Positions 1 through 9,544 of a stretch of 64,000 bases of DNA are shown here, piece after piece. Location: NCBI GenBank assembly GCA_009667805.1, contig CM019063.1, forward strand, positions 405,362,959 through 405,426,958, given 5' to 3'. Source of the DNA: Leptobrachium leishanense. Taxonomy: Eukaryota > Chordata > Amphibia > Anura > Megophryidae. Under the pieces are notes generated by a model that saw only the letters and a program-made list of their open reading frames with translations, ran no database searches and was not told the origin of the DNA. The position numbers and the translations under genes are program-made. Position 1 is the stretch's first letter; the number at the start of each line of letters is the position of its first letter.

Positions 1-712
1 GCTGCAAAGCAATAAAACCCACAGAAATGTGCAGTGTGTATAAGTGTATAAGAGTTGCACAGCAATAAAACACACAGAAACGTGCACAGTGTATGAGCGT
101 ATAAGAGCTGCACAGCAATAAAACCCACAGAAAGGTGCACTGTGTATGAGCGTATAAGAGTTGCACAGCAATAAAACACACAGAAACGTGCACAGTGTAT
201 GAGCGTATAAGAGCTGCACAGCAATAAAACCCACAGAAAGGTGCACTGTGTATGAGCGTATAAGAGTTGCACAGCAATAAAACCCACAGAAACGTGCAGT
301 GTGTATGAGCGTATAAGAGCTGCACAGCAATAAAACCCACAGAAAGGTGCACTGTGTATGAGCGTATAAGAGTTGCACAGCAATAAAACACACAGAAACG
401 TGCACAGTGTATGAGCGTATAAGAGCTGCACAGCAATAAAACCCACAGAAAGGTGCACTGTGTATGAGAGTATCACAGAGCTGCACAGCAATAAAACCCA
501 CAGAAACGTGCATTGTGTATGTGCGTATCACAGAGCTCCAAAGCAATAAAACCCACAGAAATGTGCAGTGTGTATGAGCGTATAAGAGCTGCACAGCAAT
601 AAAACCCATATAAACGTGCGCTGTGTATGAGCGTATCACAGAGCTGCACAGCAATAAAACTCACAGTAATGTGCGGTGTGTATGAGCGTATCACAGCTGC
701 ACAGCAATAAAA
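1..712. repeat. 53-bp minisatellite array
   Basis: About 13 head-to-tail copies of a 53-bp unit run from the window edge to about 712, so the array may continue outside. Each unit carries GCACAGCAATAAAAC followed by CACAGAAA and GTGTATGAGCGTAT. The unit length was measured from successive starts at 53 and 106. Copies alternate slightly (GAGCTGC versus GAGTTGC; ATAAGAG versus ATCACAG), which suggests a higher-order pattern. Open frames inside it are repeat artefacts. A related short block occurs at about 31708-31797. Confidence 0.93.
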
Positions 713-915
713 CTGAAACTCATTTCATTTAAGCCCCCCACTCTTTTCAATTCATAACCCCCTCCTTTCATTTAATTTAAACCCCCCACTATTTCATTTA
801 AACCCCCACCGCTTTCATTTCACCCCAACACCTATTTAATTTACCCCCTCTTTCATTTCATTTAACCCCCTCCACCTATTTCATTTCACTTAACCCCTCC
901 CCCCCACCTCTTACA
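713..915. repeat. C/T-rich degenerate tandem repeat
   Basis: An imperfect repeat of TTTCATTTAA followed by a run of five or six C, unit roughly 20-25 bp, directly adjoins the 53-bp array. No coding or regulatory content is visible. Confidence 0.75.
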
Positions 916-1002
916 TTTAATTGACCCGGAAGCTGGCGGCTGGGCTGGGAGCTGGCGGCGGAGTCACCTCTCCTTCCCGGCACCTGCTCTGCAGCATGGT
1001 GG

Positions 1003-1048
1003 AGCGCTGGGAGGAAGTGACGTCATATGACCACTTCCTCCCAGCGCT
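1003..1048. repeat. Perfect 17-bp inverted repeat (hairpin)
   Basis: Arms AGCGCTGGGAGGAAGTG (1003-1019) and its exact complement (1032-1048) flank a 12-bp spacer containing ACGTCA. It sits in a GC-rich stretch of about 916-1230 with no recognisable gene. It may be the core of a degraded MITE, but no terminal repeats were identified. Confidence 0.7.
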
Positions 1049-1248
1049 TTCGCTCGGCGGCCGTATTCATGAACTGGCGGCCGTGGGCGGCAGGTCTCAC
1101 GTCCGGTGGATCCCATGATCAAGCGGTGGGGTGGTGGGTCCCACCGAGCGGCAGGGCAGTGCCCCCTATAAAATGCCACCCTAGGCCTTATCAGCCTAGG
1201 CCAAGTCACATCGCTGACAGGGGGTCTATTGTTTTGTTTAGGCTAGCC

Positions 1249-2406
1249 GAGATAAGAGATGACATAACAAGGAAGGAGAGTGTCATCTGCGCTCATTCCT
1301 ATGTGTTCCATGTACAACAAAAATGAGGTTTTGTTTGTTTCAATGGCCATTGCAACGTAAGCCCACTCGCCACTTCAAGGCACCTCTTTAGAGTGGGTAC
1401 CTAACAATTGTAACCAAAACATGGAACACATAGGAATGAGCGCAGATGACACTCTCCTTCCTTGTTATGTTTTATACATTTACTGTAGTTGCCGCCGCTC
1501 CAAAAATAAGTGAGTATGGGCGCGACGCCATTTTTTCTGTATTTATGTATATCATGCTTGTAACACCAGTCCGTCGTTTTGCAGCTGTTCCTCTTTCCAT
1601 GTTTTTGTTTTTGATCCCAAATGGGAAGTGCTTGGTGCGTGTATAAATAAAACCCACCATCTTTGTCTCTCCTTGCTGAAAAGCAGCTGGTGGGGCTTGG
1701 AGCTGCTCAGTAGAGCGGCCTTTTGGTTACAATTGTTAGGTACCCACTCTAAAGAGGTGCCTTGAAGTGGCGAGTGGGCTTACGTTGCAATGGCCATTGA
1801 AACAAACAAAACCTCATTTTTGTTGTACATGGAACACATAGGAATGAGCGCAGATGACACTCTCCTTCCTTGTTATGTTTTATACATTTACTGGGCTGTT
1901 ACTCCTGGCAGTTGCCGCCGCTCCAAAAATAAGTGAGTATGGGCGCGACGCCATTTTTTCTGTATTTATGTATATCATGCTTGTAACACCAGTCCGTCGT
2001 TTTGCAGCTGTTCCTCTTTCCATGTTTTTGTTTTTGATCCCAAATGGAAGTGCTTGGTGCGTGTATACATAAAACCCACCATCTTTGTCTCTCCTTGCTG
2101 AAAAGCAGCTGGAGGGGCTTGGAGCTGCTCAGTAGAGCGGCCTTTTGGTTACAATTGTTAGGTACCCACTCTAAAGAGGTGCCTTGAAGTGGCGAGTGGG
2201 CTTACGTTGCAATGGCCATTGAAACAAACAAAACCTCATTTTTGTTGTACATGGAACACATAGGAATGAGCGCAGATGACACTCTCCTTCCTTGTTATGT
2301 TTTATACATTTACTGGGCTGTTACTCCTGGCAGTTGCCGCCGCTCCAAAAAGAAGTGAGTATGGGCGCGACGCCATTTTTTCTGTATTTGGAGATAAGAG
2401 ATGACA
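1249..2406. mobile_element. Inverted-head tandem element with 16-bp target duplication (Penelope-like architecture)
   Basis: The direct repeat GAGATAAGAGATGACA occurs at 1249-1264 and 2391-2406 and reads as a target-site duplication. Between them are two complete and one partial tandem copies of a ~410-bp unit; ATGGAACACATAGGAATGAG recurs near 1422, 1829 and 2250. About 150 bp in front (1265-1413) is the reverse complement of the unit's end. The unit contains TATAAATAAAACCC, which could be a promoter or poly(A) element. No open frame and no hammerhead core were found. A long variable target duplication plus an inverted head before tandem copies resembles Penelope-like pseudo-LTRs. A solo-LTR or DIRS origin cannot be excluded. 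Confidence 0.6.
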
Positions 2407-2712
2407 GCTGAATTAGATCCAATAGTGGACTAATAACACTTTAATTTATCCCCCGGCGATGTCCTGTCCATACATCTTACACAATACAACGACGTAAGTC
2501 AGCTGTCTGAGACATAAACTTCATTCTAACTCAGTGAGAAGTGATGCAAAAATAATGTGGGGGACAGTTTACAACACAAAAGATCACAAACTGGATGCAC
2601 ACAGCGACACATATAGAGTAAAATGTTTTCTTAACTAAACATACAAGAGAAAAACAAAGCACGTCAGCACATAACAAAATTTTCATTTTTTTGGTTGCAG
2701 TGTTCCTTTATA
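2407..2712. other. No recognised feature
   Basis: AT-rich unique-looking sequence between two mobile elements; no gene, RNA or repeat was recognised. Confidence 0.6.
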
Positions 2713-4300
2713 TACACTGCTCCAAAAAATAAAGGGAACACAAAAATAAGACATCCTAGATCTGAATGAATGAAATATTCTTATTAAATACTGTGGTCAT
2801 TACATAGTTGAATTTGCTGACAACAAAATCACACAAACATTATCACTGGAAATCAAATTGAGCAACCGATGGAGGTCTGGATTTGGAGTTACACTAAGAA
2901 GTAAAAGTGGAAAGTGGAAAACACCACTACAGGCTGATCCAACTTTGATGCAATGTCCTTCAAACAAGTCAAAATGAGGCTCAGTAGTGTGTGTGGCCTC
3001 CATGTACCTGTATGACATTCCTACAACGCCTGTGCATGCTCCTGATGAGGTGGCGGATGGTCTCCTGAGAGATCTCTTCCCACACCTGGACTAAAGCATT
3101 CCCCACCTCCTGGACAGTCTGTGGTGCAACGTGGCGTTGATGGATGGAGACATGATTTTCCAGATGTGCTCACTTGGATTCAGGTCTGGGGAACGGGCGG
3201 GCCAGTCCATAGCATCAATGCCTTCGTCTTGCAGGAACTGCTGACACACTCCAGCCACATGAGGTCTAGCATTGTCTTGCATTAGGAGGACCCAGGACAA
3301 ACCGCACCAGCATATGGTCTCACAAGGGGTCTGTGGATCTCATCTCAGTACCTAATGGCAGTCAGGCTACCTCTGGCGAGCACATGGAGGGCTGTGCGGC
3401 CCCCTAAAGAAATGCCACCCGACACCATTACGGACCCACTGCCAAACCGGTCATGCTGGAGGATGTTGCAGGCAGCAGAACGTTCTCCATGGCTTCTCCA
3501 GACCCTGTCACGTCTGTCACATGTGCTCAGTGTGAACCTGCTTTCATCTGTGAAGAGCACAGGGCACCAGTGGCAAAGCTGCCAATCTTGGTGTTCTCTG
3601 GCAAATGCCAAACGTCCTGCACGGTGTTGTGCTGTAAGCACAACCCCCACCTGTGGACGTCGGGCCCTCATACCACCCTCATGGAGTCTGTTTCTGACCA
3701 TTTGAGCAGCCACATGCAAATTTGTGGCCCGCTGGAGGTCATTTTACAGGGCTCTGGCAGTGCTCCTCCTGCCCCTCCTTGCACAAAGGCAGAGGTAGCG
3801 GTCCTGCTACTGGGTTGTTGCCCTCCTACGGCCTCCTCCACGTCTCCTGATGTACTGGCCTGTCTCCTGGTAGCGCCTCCATGCTCTGGACACTACGCTG
3901 ACAGACACAGCAAACCTTCTTGCCACAGCTCGCATTGATGTGCCATCCTGGATGAGCTGCACTACCTGAGCCACTTGTGTGGGTTGTAGACTCCGTCTCA
4001 TGCTACCACTAGAGTGACAGCACCGCCAGCATTCAAAAGTGACCAAACCATCAGCCAGAAAGCATAGGAACTGAGAAGTGGTCAGTGGTCACCACCTGCA
4101 GAACCACTCCTTTATTGGGAATGTCTTGCTACCTGCCTATGCTTCCCTCCTTTTGTCTATTTCATTTGCACAACAGCATGTGGACTTGTCTGTCAATCAG
4201 TGTTGCTACCTAAGTGGACAGTTTGATTTCACAGACGTGTGATTGACTTGGAGTTACATGGTGTTGTTTAAGTGTTCCCTTTATTTTTTTGAGCAGTGTA
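2713..4300 (-). mobile_element. Tc1-like DNA transposon, decayed
   Basis: Terminal inverted repeats begin TACACTGCTCCAAAAAATAA at 2713 and end with the near-complement at 4300. TA dinucleotides at both ends match Tc1/mariner insertion. The interior carries a minus-strand transposase relic with helix-turn-helix and DDE motifs. At 1588 bp it is close to the usual Tc1 length. Confidence 0.93.
3091..4046 (-). pseudogene. Tc1-like transposase pseudogene
   Basis: This would catalyse cut-and-paste transposition of the surrounding element. The N-terminal piece (4046-3807) has a helix-turn-helix with [20 protein letters not shown], followed by an arginine-rich GRPR-like segment. After an in-frame stop near 3806 the same frame resumes, including 3719-3345 with the first catalytic Asp in LFTDESRF. 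A further stop and a frame change lead to 3300-3091, with the second Asp in LMQDNARPH and the Glu region SPDLNPSEHIW. The DD34E layout is therefore visible, but at least two stops and one frameshift prevent a functional protein. Confidence 0.9.
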
Positions 4301-6839
4301 TTTCTAATCTAGCATCTGGGTCATAATTGATCTGGTATTCGGGAGCCGTTAAGACATTTACTCAAGCAGGTTTTTGGGGGTTTTTTTTGTCTTCATGGTA
4401 CAGCCAAAATATATTCTTTTTATCTGTGACATTAGTTTTATTCTTTCAGCTGGAATTTGCCATCATGGGTTGATGATTGGCTGGTCAGTGAAGGTCTTCA
4501 TTAGAAATTTAACATGCAATGTTATCTCCTCTTTTTAAATCCAGTTGCTGCTCCAGTTTGGGGACTACAAGCTCTTGTTTTCAGATACATTGATGAAAAT
4601 TAGCCAAGATTAGGCATTAGGAGTTATTCTTTGTTTGAGCAGAAGTTATCTATAATTAGACAATCCTGTACTTTTCAGTCGATTACCCATGAGGTCTACT
4701 AGGATTGAAAGGTGATCGTTTCTGCTCCTCTCTTTTGTGGAAAATTGCACCCGGAGGGGTTGACATTGACACTCAATTTTCAGAAAATATTCATTATTAT
4801 GGCTATAAGATTACATCACAATGTACACAAAGAAACCAGATCACACTTTGACGCTATATGGCAGCAGGACTGCATGGAGGTATAGAGAAGGATCTCTCGA
4901 CATAAAACTGCTCTTTAATTATGTCCATCGTTTTTGGGGGGGGAAAAAGCCTAAAATTACGAACATTAAATAACAAATTAAACCTCAAAACACCTTATAA
5001 ATTCCATACAGAGTTACTTTAATTTGAACACTTTCCACCCGACTGGAAAAGAGGCATCCCTATATTATAGGTATAAAAACAAAAACGTAAAAGGTTTGTG
5101 TCTTTTGGCAGCATGCATCCTAAATGAAGAATGACTTATTATGTTTAACATCTTTAAAACTATATTTTATGCTTCCATGCTTAGAAGAAGAAAAAAATGA
5201 GAAAATTCTGGGTTGTGTTTTTTTTCCCCATTTTTATTTGAAAAACACTAATGGGATAGTCGAAGGTTGAAAAAGGAGAGGGGGAGACACACATAAGGTT
5301 AAACATCAACCTCTCTAAATCTTTGGTTTTAACCCTTTAATATGTAGAAAAACTCTTCATCACAGCTCCGGGATCTCTCCCGGAAAGCTAAGAGCCACTG
5401 GATGCAAAGAATCCAGATTCCTGAGAGCAGCGGATGCTGAGCGCAGCTTGTGAGTGGGACCTATGCCCTGTACTTAGTTGAATAAGCCCACTGTGAGTGA
5501 CACCACCACCTTTCTGACGGAGCACCGAGCAGGGAGTGAATGAATGGAGTGGTCACAGTGCCTAGAAAGGCCCTTTAAAGTTGCGACGATAAACTTTCCA
5601 CTTTGATTCTTTTGTCCATGCAATTTAAGCAGAAAGACAGTAGGAATAAACATTCCAGTTGTCCTGTGTGTTAGGAGTACAGCAGAGCAGATCCGCACCA
5701 ATGATTTTGCTCCATATGCACATACCACTGTTAGGTTACTTTTGCTGACTCCCCATGGTGAGACAAGTGGTAGCCACTCTGCCCCCGCATGATGCCCATT
5801 GAACTGGCTAATCTACACTGTTAGAGCAATGGCTCCAAGGAGCTTGAGCACAAATACGCTGAGCTAGGGTGCCAACCACAAACATCATTCACTAATACTA
5901 TTGAATAGCAGATGTGGAATACCATGTCGATTGAACAGGGTTGTTCTTCCACCAATATGTGAATTTATAGTAACCACAGCTTACACATTTGAAGAAACAT
6001 TCCCTCCAAGTCAAAGTATTGGAGCTAGAAGGAAAAAAAAACAAAAACCTTTTGCCAAATCTTAGATTTGAAACCCACAACATACATTGGGCAATCAATG
6101 CAGCATAAACATGGTACGTTGGCGGGGGGAGTCCCAAGGTCTATTGACACCTCCCAGCATCTATGACAGTTCCAGGTGTCAGCGTCACCATGTCCCCGCC
6201 GTTGTTGGTCAGTGGTTTTGCTAGTGTTTGTCTCCACTGTGGTTGTGTCAAAGTCATTAGTGGTCTTTTGAAAATGTCTTTCAGAGTCCTTGTTGATGGC
6301 TACCCACATGTGATTGTGAAAGATCAAGGAAGATTGGAATAGGAAGCAGATTAGAGGGAGAACAAGGCAAAATATTAGGTTATGGGTTAGGAGAAAGTTA
6401 TCTCATTGCCTTGTACCCTGATGAAAGTGTGATTGGTTTTGCCCCAGGGTATTGGACATCTTTGCACCTGCAGGATGCACTTGGTAATATTTTTGAATCC
6501 CACCACTATAGGTGACTCCTTCATATCCAGTACACGTCATCTCTTGTAATGACAGACTCCTTTCTTCCACTCCAGGGTATTTATTTATAAATACTAATAC
6601 AGATGTCCAACACGCTAAACAGCGTATATACGTAAGAATGAAAAATACGTATCTTTTTCAGTGCACCTTCAGGTGGTTCCTCCTTTCCACCCAAACAGCA
6701 GAATACTTCATAAAAGTGAAAAAGATGCACAGAAATAAAGGGCAAACGATGCCACTATAGCGTTCTACTATAACGAACTGAGTGTATTAACCCCTGCTAC
6801 AAATTTGCGCTTACAGGATTAAAGAATATTCGTGCATAT
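4301..6839. other. Intergenic, no recognised feature
   Basis: About 2.5 kb of AT-rich sequence with scattered homopolymers. Open frames here (for example 5474-5728 and 6025-6327 on the minus strand) show no recognisable domain and are treated as chance. Confidence 0.55.
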
Positions 6840-7120
6840 CTCAAATACTCATCCACACTGGTCATCAGTCGTGGGTTCGTCTGTATTCCTTAAGTGTAGA
6901 TTCCGGATCGTTTCTCCTTCTTTTAAGTTCCTTTGGGGACCTTGTAAATTGCTCAGCGAGTAAAAAGAAAATAAAATGTATTAAAATAAAACAATTTAAA
7001 CAATTCAGAATAAAAAGTATGGAAGTCCTTCCGTATCCAACATGTTTTGTCATGGACTTCTTCAGGGATAATGACTCCATTCAAGTTTCTCGCTTAAATA
7101 CTCCGAGCAATTAAATTCCT
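6840..7120 (-). mobile_element. Penelope-like element remnant
   Basis: Identified from a hammerhead-ribozyme-like motif (7034-7070) in the context usual for Penelope-like pseudo-LTRs, where CTGAAGAAGTCC leads into AACATGTTGG on the minus strand. No target duplication or coding sequence was found, and both boundaries are approximate. Confidence 0.45.
7034..7070 (-). ncRNA. Degenerate hammerhead ribozyme motif
   Basis: On the minus strand the order is: stem I strand TATCC, core CTGAAGA, stem II GTC-CAT-GAC, then AAAAC instead of GAAAC, a two-base-pair stem III (AC/GT), and GGATA, which pairs fully with TATCC. The G-to-A change at the conserved G12 position would be expected to abolish self-cleavage. 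Geometry matches the minimal hammerheads known from Penelope-like retroelements. Confidence 0.5.
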
Positions 7121-7227
7121 TTCTGCTGCCTCTTCCTAGGGTTGTCAGCCCTTTTTTGTATGAAAAGACAGATAAGTGAAATTTATTACATAAATGAGAC
7201 GTATATATTTAAGTTTTTCTGTATTAT

Positions 7228-7650
7228 TTAATACACCTCTATATGGGCACCATTAGTTGCACGAAGCACATCAAGATGGTACTCGAATTCTTGCCATGTT
7301 CGTAGTAGCATAGCCTCCTCAATGGTGGAAATGGCATGAGTGATCCTCTGCTTTAGATTAGTGATGTCCCGCACCTTTGTTCGATACACGATATCTTTAA
7401 CATAACCCTTTAGAAAGAAGTCGAGGGGAGTGATATCTGGTGAACGAGGTGGCCAGGGAATTGGGCCACCCCTTCCAATCCACCAGTCTGGAAATGTTTC
7501 ATTTAGGAACCCACGAACATGCAATCCCCAATGTGGCGGTGCACCATCTTGCTGGAAAATTATGGTTGGTTGAAGGTCATGTAGTTGTGGTGCCACATAC
7601 GCAGTTAAAAGGTAAACATTTGCAGTAATGGAGGTCTCAACGAAGAAAAA
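7228..7650 (-). pseudogene. DDE transposase C-terminal fragment (left copy)
   Basis: The minus-strand frame 7596-7228 can be extended upstream to about 7650. It begins in the catalytic core, carries the second Asp in FQQDGAPPHW, then PPRSPDITPLDFFLKGYVKD, and ends NGAHIEVY plus stop. This matches a Tc1/mariner-superfamily transposase type I recall mainly from arthropod genomes. The N-terminal DNA-binding domain and first catalytic Asp are absent, so it cannot be functional. Clear homology to the right copy shows it is half of a palindrome. Confidence 0.8.
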
Positions 7651-7651
7651 C

Positions 7652-7846
7652 GACTTCTTTCTATGAGGTTATGTTAAAGATATCGTGTATCGAACAAAGG
7701 TACGGGACATCCCTAATCTAAAGCAGAGGATCACTGATGCCATTGCCACCATTGATGAGGGTATGCTACAGCGAACATGGCAAGAAATCGAGTACCACAT
7801 TTATGTGCTTCGTGCAACTAATGGTGCTCATATAGAGGTGTATTAA
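7652..7846 (+). pseudogene. DDE transposase C-terminal fragment (right, inverted copy)
   Basis: The plus strand reads DFFL, a stop, then GYVKDIVYRTKV through to NGAHIEVY and TAA. This is the same protein end as the left copy but diverged from it (for example DAIATIDEGMLQRTW versus HAISTIEEAMLLRTW). The two copies therefore either come from different elements or have diverged independently since duplication. Confidence 0.75.
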
Positions 7847-8225
7847 AGGAGGCAAAAAAAAACCTTAAACATATACGTCTCATTTTGTAATAATTTTCAC
7901 TTACCTGTCTTTTCATTTGCCTTTCTTTACAATTTCAAATATTTATTATAGACTTTATGGACGCCCTGTATTGCATGGGGAAGCGGTTACTGTATTTTTC
8001 TGCGAAAATATGCAATTTTAATTAAAACAAAAATAAATTTTTTTGCTTGTATTTTGGCACATTGGTTTATGGATAATAGAACGCTGTATAAAACGCTGAC
8101 CTTGCGTGGGAAATGAGAGGGTTAGCAACAGCAGTAAATATAGTTAAGTATGAGTAGATGAGAAGCGATAATGAGAAGCTAGGGAGCAGATGAGAAGGTG
8201 CAGGGGTGTGGAGAAGAAACCAGGG

Positions 8226-9544
8226 AAAAGATAGCGAGAGAAAAGGTTTCACAATACCTATATATGGAGCGCTGGGTGAGGTGGTGAGGGTACCTTTTGG
8301 GTGCAGCTCTGTGATGAGTGGGTTGACAGAGTCAAAACCCCAAAACACTCTGTCTCTTCTAAAAATTGTTATTACAGACACTCCAGAGCGCAAACCTGTA
8401 CCTAATGAAAGAGTGGGAGGAGAGGTCTTTTCCCTCTAGGTGGCGTGATGCTCAAAGGTTGAGTCTATGTGTACATATATTCACACAAAATTGCATAAGC
8501 AAAGATGTAAGCATACATATATCATATAAAATATAAAAACAGCATTGCATATATGGTCTGATTGATATAAAAGATCCTTTGTAATGCAGTATTGGTGGTA
8601 TATCGCCACCTAGTGTCCGTATTTCAAAAAGTCTTTCAATTGAAGAAATGTGTAATAAATAAAAGGTCTTTCTGATCTGCGGCACTTGTCTCTCTTGTAC
8701 CTCAGAGAACAGGAGAGTGTGATTTAGAATTGTGCCAAGCACTGCATATTATTGGTCTGAATGATGGATGCACACTTACGCAGGTTTATTCGTTACTGAT
8801 GAAGCCGCCACCTGAGCGGTGAAACGCGTTTTAAAGGACACCATTTATTTTAATTTGTTTTATATCTCCACCAAGCCCATTTTATTGTTTTTTTATACTT
8901 ATGTGATTAAAAGCCACTTCTTTATTGGCCATCCCTGCTTCCGGCATTACTTTCGACCAAGGCACCATACAAAGAATCCTAGCACCCCCAGAAGGGAAGT
9001 CCTGGATCTGCTGGGCCCTGGGACCGATCACCACAGGAACAGAGGAGTAAGCACCAAAAGAAGAGTGGTTTCACAGACCAGTCGCTTGCAGCACGAGGAA
9101 TAAACCTGCGTAAGTGTGCATCCATCATTCAGACCAATAACATGCAGTGCTTGGCACAATTCTAAATCACACTCTCCTGTTCTCTCGGAGGTACAAGAGA
9201 GACAGAAGTGCCGCAGATCAGAAAGAACTTTTATTTATTACACATTTCTTCAATTGAAAGACTTTTTGAAATACGGACACTAGGTGGCGATATACCACCA
9301 ATACTGCATTACAAAGGATCTTTTATATCAATCAGACCATATATGCAATGCTGTTTTTATATTTTATATGATATATGTATGCTTACATCTTTGCTTATGC
9401 AATTTTGTGTGAATATATGTACACATAGACTCAACCTTTGAGCATCACGCCACCTAGAGGGAAAAGACCTCTCCTCCCACTCTTTCATTAGGTACAGGTT
9501 TGCGCTCTGGAGTGTGTCTCTCTCTTCTAAAAAGATAGCGAGAG
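8226..9544 (+). mobile_element. Penelope-like element with inverted arms and hammerhead motif
   Basis: The 15-bp direct repeat AAAAGATAGCGAGAG occurs at 8226-8240 and 9530-9544, giving a target-site duplication. Inside, about 8370-8790 is inverted-repeated at about 9100-9520. The arms share GACACTCCAGAGCGCAAACC and the AGGTGGCGTGATGCTCAAAG stretch. A hammerhead core lies next to the inner end of the left arm. About 110 bp at the left end is not part of the inverted repeat. No open frame of note remains. Long target duplication plus inverted arms plus hammerhead supports a Penelope-like origin. Confidence 0.72.
8790..8835 (+). ncRNA. Hammerhead ribozyme motif (intact core)
   Basis: CTGATGA (8796-8802) is followed by a stem II of CCGC/GCGG with an A-U closing pair and one bulged G. 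GAAAC (8821-8825) and GCGTT follow, fitting a one-to-two base-pair stem III and cleavage after the final U. All core bases are present. Stem I is weak here (TTA against TTA), so activity is uncertain. Confidence 0.65.

Larger units (their letters stand above)
7150..7975. mobile_element. Palindromic remnant of a Tc1/IS630-type transposon
   Basis: Two copies of the same transposase 3' end face away from each other around a junction at about 7651: minus strand to the left, plus strand to the right. Homology continues past both stop codons. GACAGATAAGTGAAATTTAT near 7170 is the diverged complement of the sequence near 7890-7912. The right side ends at a candidate terminus, GGACGCCCTGTA (about 7961-7972). 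A matching left terminus was not identified. It reads as an inverted duplication with the 5' half of the element deleted. Confidence 0.65.

Noticed and set aside
1265..2390. Solo or tandem LTRs of a retrovirus-like element
   Set aside because: The 16-bp direct repeat is too long for LTR integration and an inverted head precedes the tandem units; no primer site or gag/pol sequence seen.
3040..3058. CTGATGAGG as another hammerhead core
   Set aside because: No GAAA partner or stems follow; it lies inside a Tc1-like transposase region.
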